Below, piece by piece: positions 6,935 through 13,317 of a stretch of 21,286 nt of DNA (position 1 is its first letter; each line of letters starts with the position of its first letter). This DNA comes from an uncultured Lachnospiraceae bacterium (GTDB lineage Bacteria > Bacillota > Clostridia > Lachnospirales > Lachnospiraceae): NCBI GenBank assembly GCA_902803155.1, contig CADCOU010000192.1:1-21286 (forward strand), given 5' to 3'. The position numbers were made by a program, and so were the translations under genes. The notes beneath the pieces are model-generated. The model was given only the letters and a program-made list of their open reading frames with translations. It searched no databases and was not told where the DNA came from.

Positions 6935-8650
6935 ATGAAGCTGAACGGCTCACAGATACTGATAGAATGCCTGAAAGAACAGGGGGTGGATACTGTCTTC
7001 GGTTATCCGGGAGGCGCCATCCTGAATGTGTATGACGAACTGTACAAACACCCGGAGATCCGTCATTACCTGACATCGCACGAGCAGGGAGCCTGCCATG
7101 CGGCTGACGGATACGCGAGAGCAACCGGAAGGACCGGAGTCTGTTTCGCCACTTCCGGCCCCGGAGCAACGAACCTTGTCACAGGTATCGCGACTGCTTA
7201 TATGGATTCCGTTCCTGTGGTCGCCATCACCTGCAATGTCGGGACCTCCCTGCTTGGCAAGGATTCATTCCAGGAGATCGATATCGCGGGCATTACCATA
7301 CCGATCACGAAATACAATGTGATCGTAAAGGATATCAATATGCTGGCGGATACGATCCGGAAAGCATTCCGCATCGCCAAAAGCGGCCGTCCGGGACCGG
7401 TCCTGGTCGACCTGACCAAAAATGTAACGGCGGAAACCACCGAGTATACGCCTGTCAGTCCGGAAGAGATCCTTCCGAAGACGGATGAGATCATTGAAGA
7501 AGATCTCATGAAAGCCGCTGCACTGATTAACGAAGCGAAAAAACCGGTCATATTTGTGGGCGGCGGCGCCGTGATCTCAGGCTGCTCCGGAGAACTGAAG
7601 AAACTGGCCGATATTATGCAGGCTCCGGTCTGCGATACCCTGATGGGAAAAGGCGCATTCGACGGAGGAGATGAGAGATATCTTGGCATGCTCGGAATGC
7701 ATGGAACCAAAGCTGCCAATCTGAGTGTTTCCCGCTGCGATCTGCTTCTTGCTGTCGGATGCCGCTTCTCGGACCGTGTGATCGGCAATCCGAAACAGTT
7801 TGCCAAAGGGGCGAAGATCGTACAGATCGATGTCGACCCGGCAGAAGTCAACAAGAATATCAAAGTGGACGTATGCGTGATCGGCGACTGCAACGAAGTC
7901 CTGAAGAGGCTCAATCCGCTTCTTGCAGAAAAAGACCGTATAGACTGGCTGATGCTGTGTGAGGAGACCGGAAGAAGGTATCCGCTGCATTATGACGAAG
8001 ACCGTCTGACCGGACCGTTCATCATGCAGGAGATCTACCGTCTGACAGACGGCGATGCCAGGATCGTTACGGAGGTCGGACAGCACCAGATGTGGGCCGC
8101 CCAGTACTTCCGATATAAAGAGCCGAGGCAGCTGTTCACATCCGGCGGACTGGGGACGATGGGCTACGGGCTCGGCGCTTCGCTCGGAGTCAAGACTGCC
8201 TGGCCGGGAAAAACCGTCGTCAATGTTGCCGGAGACGGCTGTTTCCGCATGAACATGAATGAACTGGCGACTGCAAGCAGATACAATATACCTGTCATTC
8301 AGGTCGTAATGAACAATTCCGTGCTCGGTATGGTACACCAGTGGCAGGAACTATTCTATGGCGGAAGGTATTCCCAGACGATCCTGAAGGATAAAGTGGA
8401 TTACTGCAAACTTGCGGAGGCGCTCGGGTGTAAGGCATTCCGGGTAAAGACAAGAGAAGAATTCGCGCCTGCTTTTGAAAAGGCGCTGAGCCTGGGCGGT
8501 CCGGTTCTTCTGGACTGTGTTCTTGCCGAAAATGACAATGTCTATCCCATGGTACCGGCCGGACATGCAATCTCGGAGGCTTTCGATCAGGACGATCTCG
8601 GCGGAAAACGTACTTCAGGAGCCAGGACGAAGAAGAAAGACGAGATCTGA
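6935..8650 (+). CDS. ilvB: Acetolactate (acetohydroxyacid) synthase, catalytic subunit
   Basis: Thiamine diphosphate enzyme that joins two pyruvates, or pyruvate and 2-oxobutyrate, in the first common step of branched-chain amino acid synthesis. The 571 residues hold the three usual domains: an N-terminal PYR domain with the catalytic E50 (SHEQGACHAADGYAR), a central FAD-binding-type domain, and a C-terminal PP domain with GDG at 433-435 and the downstream Asn-containing ThDP motif. W470 in HQWQELFYGG matches the Trp that gives anabolic enzymes their 2-oxobutyrate preference, arguing against a catabolic AlsS. The ribosome site GGAGAGGA overlaps the end of ilvD and ends 9 bases before the ATG. 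No regulatory subunit gene (ilvN/ilvH) follows: the next gene is glgB-like, 51 bases on. Feedback control would then need a distant small subunit or be absent. Confidence 0.95.
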   Translation: MKLNGSQILIECLKEQGVDTVFGYPGGAILNVYDELYKHPEIRHYLTSHEQGACHAADGYARATGRTGVCFATSGPGATNLVTGIATAYMDSVPVVAITCNVGTSLLGKDSFQEIDIAGITIPITKYNVIVKDINMLADTIRKAFRIAKSGRPGPVLVDLTKNVTAETTEYTPVSPEEILPKTDEIIEEDLMKAAALINEAKKPVIFVGGGAVISGCSGELKKLADIMQAPVCDTLMGKGAFDGGDERYLGMLGMHGTKAANLSVSRCDLLLAVGCRFSDRVIGNPKQFAKGAKIVQIDVDPAEVNKNIKVDVCVIGDCNEVLKRLNPLLAEKDRIDWLMLCEETGRRYPLHYDEDRLTGPFIMQEIYRLTDGDARIVTEVGQHQMWAAQYFRYKEPRQLFTSGGLGTMGYGLGASLGVKTAWPGKTVVNVAGDGCFRMNMNELATASRYNIPVIQVVMNNSVLGMVHQWQELFYGGRYSQTILKDKVDYCKLAEALGCKAFRVKTREEFAPAFEKALSLGGPVLLDCVLAENDNVYPMVPAGHAISEAFDQDDLGGKRTSGARTKKKDEI

Positions 8651-8701
8651 ACTTTAGCGGCTGCAGACTTGAACTATGGAATGACAGGATCGGAGGTATG
8701 T

Positions 8702-11068
8702 ATGGACGGGAAACTATATGACCGTATGGATTGGGGGAGGATTGAGGGTCTGGTATATTCCGAGGAAAACCAGCCTCATGATTTTCTCGGCGCCTGTATT
8801 ACGGAGGACGGTATACTCGTACAGGCTTTCCTTCCTACAGCAGCGGCAGTAACAGTCAGGACAGCAGATACGGCTGTGCCTATGGAGCTGATCGATGAGA
8901 ACGGCTTCTTTGCCGTGCTTCTTCCCGGAAAGACAGTTCCGGACTATACGCTGGAAGTGCGCTGGGAAGATGGCAGTGAGGAGTCCTTCAGTGATCCGTA
9001 TAACTATGAGCCTCAGATCCCCGAGAAGATTCTCAGGAAGATCAAAGCAGGGATCTGTTATGACGTATACCGTTATCTGGGATCTCATGAGATGACGGTT
9101 AACGGTGTCCGCGGGACGTATTTTGCAGTATGGGCTCCGAATGCACTTCGTGTCAGCCTTGTCGGGGACTTCAATGCATGGGACGGAAGACGTCTGCCCA
9201 TGCGCAGGATCGAAGAATACGGCATCTTTGAACTGTTCCTCCCCGGACTGGGTACAGGCGTCCTTTACAAATATGAGATCAAGGCAAAAGACGGACTGAC
9301 TTTCCTGAAGAGTGATCCGTACTCATTTTCGTCAGAACTGCGCCCGGATACTGCATCTGTTACAACTGACCTTTCTTCCTATAACTGGGGTGACGGAAAA
9401 TGGATGGAAGAGAGAGCGGAACTCTCTGAGAAGGAGATCGCGTCGCTTCCGATGTCTGTGTATCAGATCCATCCCGGCATCTGGAAAAAGCCGGATGACG
9501 GACGGGAATTCTACAATTACAGGGAACTAGCCCATCTGCTGGCGGATTATGTCACGGAGATGGGATATACACATGTGGAACTGTATCCGGTCATGGAACA
9601 CCCGGATGATTCCAGCATGGGAACCCTGACATCCCTTTATTATGCACCTACCAGCCGCTACGGAAGTCCGCAGGACTTCATGTATCTGATCGACCATCTG
9701 CATCAGAAGGGGATCGGTGTGATACTCGCCTGGGTGCCGAGTCATTTCTCCCGCGCGCTGAACGGACTGATCGGCTTTGACGGCACCAACCTGTATGAAC
9801 ACAGGGATCCGAGACAGGCTGACTTCGTACCGGATGGAGGACTGATCTTCAATCTTTCACGTCCTGAAGTCAAAAACTATCTGATTGCCAATGCATTGTT
9901 CTGGTCAAAGGTATACCATGCCGACGGGATACGGGTAGATGACCTTGCAAGGACTTTGTACCTGGATTACGGCAAGGGACCCGGGAAGTGGGTCGCCAAT
10001 CTGTACGGAGGAAATGAGAACCTGGATGCAGTTGAATTTTTCAAGCATCTAGATTCCATCTACCGCAGTGAGTGCCCCGGAGCGGTTCTGATCGCGGAAG
10101 ACAACTCCCAGTGGCCGATGGTGACCGCGCCGGTTGATGACGACGGTCTGGGATTCAACTATAAGTGGAACGCGGGGTTCCGGGACGCGCTGATCGAATA
10201 CATGCAGCTGGATCCGATCTTCAGAGGACCGCACCATCAGGAACTGATCTTCAGTATGGTTTACAATTACTCAGAAGACTTTATGCTTGCTCTCGGGATC
10301 GGCGATGTATCAGACGCTTACGGTTCCGCGTACGCCAAAGTGCCCGGTAAAAAGAAGAACAAACTTGCAAATCTCCGGGCCATGTTCGGCTATATGATGA
10401 TGCATCCCGGGAAGAAGCTGTTCGCGATGGGATGTGAAATCGCACAGAAAGCGGGGATCAATCCGGAGAGAGGAGTTGACTGGTCTGAACTGGATCATGA
10501 GGAAAACCGGCTGTTCCGCACATACTGCAGCAGCCTTCTGAAGTTCTATCGGGAAAATCCTGCCCTCTATGCGCTGGATTATGAGCCGGAAGGCTTTGAC
10601 TGGATCAATAATATCTCAGCCAACGAAAATATGCTTGTCTTCCTGCGCAAGTCATCGATTGAGGAGCAGATGCTCCTGGTCGTTGTAAACTTCTCGAACC
10701 TGACCTATGCAAACCACAAGATCGGAGTTCCGTTCAGCGGAAAGTACAAAGAAGTATTCAATTCAGACGCTGTTTCCTTCGGAGGAGACGGTCATGTCAA
10801 TCCGAGGGTCAAGAGATCCAGGATGGATGAATGCGATGAACTTCCGAATTCCATCCGTGTGACGGTTCCGCCGATGGGTATAAGCATATTCACCTGTGCA
10901 AGAGTGGAAGAATCCAAGGAACTGCCGGCCGCGGGAAAGTCTGCGGCAAAGACGTCCGTGCGGAAGAAAGCAGGAAAGGCTCCGCTGAAGAAGAAGTCTA
11001 CCGACGGCAGACACCGTACTTTGAAAGAAGTCCTTGAGGAGAAGGTTCTCACGGAAGAACGCAGGTAA
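8702..11068 (+). CDS. GlgB-like 1,4-alpha-glucan branching enzyme homologue with altered catalytic site
   Basis: 788 residues aligning end to end with glycogen branching enzymes (GH13): N1 domain (about 1-110), CBM48-type N2 domain (about 125-225, VSLVGDFNAWDGR), (beta/alpha)8 domain (about 245-640) and C-terminal beta domain. Retained: R411 and nucleophile D413 (GIRVDD), acid/base E466 (IAED) and H348 (VPSHF). Changed relative to E. coli GlgB: Y300 is T308, D335 is A343 (AWVPSH for DWVPGH), and the H525-D526 pair is I533-G534 (LGIGDV for LSHDEV). The transition-state Asp is therefore missing and normal branching activity is doubtful. Residues 746-772 form a basic tail with 11 Lys/Arg in 27. 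The start at 8702 follows GGAGG by 5 bases. No other glycogen gene is nearby. It may be a glycogen-binding or regulatory paralogue; function unknown. Confidence 0.85.
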   Translation: MDGKLYDRMDWGRIEGLVYSEENQPHDFLGACITEDGILVQAFLPTAAAVTVRTADTAVPMELIDENGFFAVLLPGKTVPDYTLEVRWEDGSEESFSDPYNYEPQIPEKILRKIKAGICYDVYRYLGSHEMTVNGVRGTYFAVWAPNALRVSLVGDFNAWDGRRLPMRRIEEYGIFELFLPGLGTGVLYKYEIKAKDGLTFLKSDPYSFSSELRPDTASVTTDLSSYNWGDGKWMEERAELSEKEIASLPMSVYQIHPGIWKKPDDGREFYNYRELAHLLADYVTEMGYTHVELYPVMEHPDDSSMGTLTSLYYAPTSRYGSPQDFMYLIDHLHQKGIGVILAWVPSHFSRALNGLIGFDGTNLYEHRDPRQADFVPDGGLIFNLSRPEVKNYLIANALFWSKVYHADGIRVDDLARTLYLDYGKGPGKWVANLYGGNENLDAVEFFKHLDSIYRSECPGAVLIAEDNSQWPMVTAPVDDDGLGFNYKWNAGFRDALIEYMQLDPIFRGPHHQELIFSMVYNYSEDFMLALGIGDVSDAYGSAYAKVPGKKKNKLANLRAMFGYMMMHPGKKLFAMGCEIAQKAGINPERGVDWSELDHEENRLFRTYCSSLLKFYRENPALYALDYEPEGFDWINNISANENMLVFLRKSSIEEQMLLVVVNFSNLTYANHKIGVPFSGKYKEVFNSDAVSFGGDGHVNPRVKRSRMDECDELPNSIRVTVPPMGISIFTCARVEESKELPAAGKSAAKTSVRKKAGKAPLKKKSTDGRHRTLKEVLEEKVLTEERR

Positions 11069-11096
11069 TACACATCAAAAATTTTATTTTTCAACC

Positions 11097-11155
11097 ATAA
11101 AATAAGTTAGGAAATTTGGCTCTGAATCATTGCCATATTCCCTAACTTGTTTTAT
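11097..11155. terminator. Long imperfect hairpin between convergent genes, probable two-way terminator
   Basis: A 19-base arm (11097-11115) pairs with 11137-11155 with one G-T wobble and one mismatch. Inside it, TGGC (11117-11120) pairs with GCCA (11132-11135), so the whole forms one long stem with an 11-base loop. The arms carry AAAA and TTTT at their outer ends, giving a U-rich 3' side in either direction. It lies 28 bases after the glgB-like stop and 25 bases after the end of the minus-strand regulator. Confidence 0.65.
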
Positions 11156-11180
11156 CATGTAGAGAGAAGAGTCAGTATAG

Positions 11181-11846
11181 TTATTGCTGTTTTTCGGAAT
11201 TGTCAGAAGATTGTTTAACTTCATCCAGATAGCTGTAGAGTGTGTACTTGGAGATCCCGAATATCTGGCAGACTTTCGGTCCTGATTTGGTGATCAGGAA
11301 AGCACCGGAATCGTTCAGATAACGGATAGCACGGATCTTTTCAGACTTATCCATCAGGGAAGCCGGTTTGCCTACCATACGGATCGACTGTTCGATCAGG
11401 GATTCAAGAAGATCGGCAACATTTGTCAGGATCGGTTCCGGCTCACGGTTATCCTGAAGAGAAGAATTATAGCTGTGGATGGCTCTCTCCGCCGCGACAG
11501 ACAGCGTGATATCGGAATTGATTCCGAGTATGCCGACGGGTTTGCCTTTGTCATCCCTGATGAATATGGTGCTTGATTTCAGGATCTTTCCGTCACGTGT
11601 CTTTGTCAGGTATGCGAGTTTATCCGTATGGGTCTCCTCCGCATCCTGGATGGCTTCGAGGGCTATCCTGGACGGACCGTCACCGATCTGGCGCCCGGTT
11701 ATGTGACCGTTCTCGATTGCAATGATCGTATGGTCATGTTTCCCGCCGGTCAGATCATGCAGGACGATCTCGCAGGTTTCACCATACTGTGCTGCAAGAG
11801 CTTTAACGATTCTTCTGGCGAAATCAAATTGTTCGTTTTGTTTCAT
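11181..11846 (-). CDS. YheO-like PAS / HTH_22 transcriptional regulator (DauR type)
   Basis: 221 residues. The N-terminal half (about 8-120) matches the YheO-like PAS domain, with EIVLHDLTG, IIAIENGHITGR and PVGILGINSDIT. The C-terminal part (about 150-210) is a helix-turn-helix of the DauR/HTH_22 kind, with IRYLNDSGAFLITKSGPKVCQIFGISKYTLYSYLDEV. Members of this family control catabolic genes, for example D-arginine use in Pseudomonas, and probably sense a small molecule through the PAS domain. AAAAGAGG lies 9 bases upstream of the ATG. The gene is divergent from ssnA across 95 bases, so it is the best candidate for the switch of the downstream purine/selenium cluster (inference). The effector could be urate, xanthine or an intermediate; the sequence does not say. 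Confidence 0.85.
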   Translation of the reverse strand: MKQNEQFDFARRIVKALAAQYGETCEIVLHDLTGGKHDHTIIAIENGHITGRQIGDGPSRIALEAIQDAEETHTDKLAYLTKTRDGKILKSSTIFIRDDKGKPVGILGINSDITLSVAAERAIHSYNSSLQDNREPEPILTNVADLLESLIEQSIRMVGKPASLMDKSEKIRAIRYLNDSGAFLITKSGPKVCQIFGISKYTLYSYLDEVKQSSDNSEKQQ

Positions 11847-11900
11847 GTTAATTCGCCTCTTTTCAGATAATAACCGGCCGCGTCGTCGGCTGTCAGATTA

Positions 11901-11929
11901 ATTGTAAGGCAAACAAAAAGTTTTGACAA
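11901..11929 (-). promoter_or_regulatory. Putative sigma-A promoter of the DauR-type regulator
   Basis: On the minus strand: TTGTCA (11924-11929), a 17-base spacer, TACAAT (11901-11906); each box is 5 of 6 to consensus. The -35 box overlaps the ribosome site and leader of ssnA (AAGGAGG at 11928-11934), so the two divergent units share sequence. No convincing plus-strand promoter for ssnA was found in 11847-11941. A short GC-rich inverted repeat (GGCCG, 6 bases, CGGCT) lies at about 11876-11891 and could be an operator. Confidence 0.55.
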
Positions 11930-11941
11930 GGAGGTAGGGAG

Positions 11942-13300
11942 ATGCTTTTAGTTGGAAATGGAAGAGTTTTCACACTGGATCCGGAAAAGCCGTATCTGAA
12001 AGACGGTGCCGTCGTAATAGACGGTGAAGTGATCCGGGAAGTCGGTCTGTTCGGCGATATGAAGAAAAAATATCCCGACGCGGAGTTTGTAGACGCACAT
12101 GGTCAGCTGATCCTGCCCGGTTTCATCAATGCGCACACTCATATCTATTCGGGACTTGCAAGAGGTCTGGCCATAGAGGGCAACAATCCCACGAATTTCT
12201 TCGAAGTTCTGGACGGAATGTGGTGGAATATCGACCGTCATCTTACCCTGGACGGGACAAGGGCATGTGCCTACGCGACTATCCTCGACTGTATCCGTGA
12301 CGGCGTGACGACCATATTTGATCATCACGCATCTTTCGGTGAGATCCACGGAAGCCTGTTTGCGATCAAGGATGTCGCGAAGGAACTCGGGATGCGCTCC
12401 TGCCTGTGCTATGAGGTATCCGACCGAGACGGAGAAGAGAAATGCCTGCAGTCCATTCAGGAAAACGCAGACTTCATCACCTGGGCCGAAAAAGAAAACG
12501 ACGATATGATCAAGGCGATGTTCGGCGGACATGCCCTGTTCACCATATCGGACAAGACCTTTGAAAAAATGGTCGAAGCCAACAACGGAAGAACAGGATT
12601 CCACATTCATGTTTCAGAAGGCATGAACGATGTATGGGACAGCCTGCAGAACTACGGATGCCGTGCGGTTGAAAGACTTCTGAACCACAATATACTCGGA
12701 CCGAAGACCATGCTCGGACACTGCATTCATCTGAATGGCGACGAGATGGATATCATAAAAGAGACCGGAACCATGGCGGTAAACAATCCGGAATCCAACA
12801 TGGGCAACGCTGTCGGCTGCGCACCGGTCCTCCAGATGCTGAAAAAGGGCATCACAGTCGGCATGGGAACCGACGCATACACGCACGACATGCTGGAATC
12901 CCTGAAGGTCTTCCTGATCATTCAGAGACACAATGCAGGACTTCCGAATGTTGCATTCGGCGAGGCATTGCAGATGCTGCTTGAAAACAATGCGAAGATC
13001 TGTGCAAAGTACTTCAAAAAACCGCTCGGCGTCCTGAAAGAAGGAGCCGCGGCAGACGTGATCGTCATGGATTATAAACCGTTCACCCCGATCGATGAAA
13101 ACAATCTGGGCGGACATATGATCTTCGGACTGATGGGAAAGAACAACCGTACGACCATCATCAACGGAAAGGTTCTTTACAAGGATCGTGAGTTTGTCGG
13201 CATAGATGAAGAAAAGATCAATGCATGGACCATGGAACAGGCCTGCAGACTCTGGGGCGACCTGAACCATCGAGAGTATAAGCCGGAACAGTATCTTTGA
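11942..13300 (+). CDS. ssnA: Putative aminohydrolase SsnA
   Basis: Metal-dependent amidohydrolase of the ATZ/TRZ (chlorohydrolase/guanine deaminase-like) group; 452 residues. Metal-site residues are visible in order: H65 and H67 (NAHTH), H223 (HIHVSEG), H260 (LGHCIH) and D311 (GTDAYTHD). N- and C-terminal strands form the usual composite beta domain, with VIVMDYKP and INGKVLYKD near the end. SsnA is found with ygfK and selenium-dependent molybdenum hydroxylases in E. coli and clostridia, and is one of the genes tied to anaerobic uric acid breakdown. Its substrate is not established; a deamination or ring opening of a purine-derived intermediate is the likely chemistry (inference). AAGGAGG lies 7 bases before the ATG, and ygfK follows after 17 bases. 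First gene of the cluster, divergent from the DauR-type regulator. Confidence 0.92.
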   Translation: MLLVGNGRVFTLDPEKPYLKDGAVVIDGEVIREVGLFGDMKKKYPDAEFVDAHGQLILPGFINAHTHIYSGLARGLAIEGNNPTNFFEVLDGMWWNIDRHLTLDGTRACAYATILDCIRDGVTTIFDHHASFGEIHGSLFAIKDVAKELGMRSCLCYEVSDRDGEEKCLQSIQENADFITWAEKENDDMIKAMFGGHALFTISDKTFEKMVEANNGRTGFHIHVSEGMNDVWDSLQNYGCRAVERLLNHNILGPKTMLGHCIHLNGDEMDIIKETGTMAVNNPESNMGNAVGCAPVLQMLKKGITVGMGTDAYTHDMLESLKVFLIIQRHNAGLPNVAFGEALQMLLENNAKICAKYFKKPLGVLKEGAAADVIVMDYKPFTPIDENNLGGHMIFGLMGKNNRTTIINGKVLYKDREFVGIDEEKINAWTMEQACRLWGDLNHREYKPEQYL

Positions 13301-13317
13301 TTTCAGGAGGTGACTTT

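Noticed and set aside
8651..8701. A small acetolactate synthase regulatory subunit (ilvN) after ilvB
   Set aside because: Only 51 bases before the next gene, with no room for an ACT-domain protein.
11923..11928. TTGACA as a -35 box for ssnA
   Set aside because: No -10 match 16-18 bases downstream (that position is inside ssnA), and it overlaps the ribosome site; the same bases serve better as a minus-strand -35.
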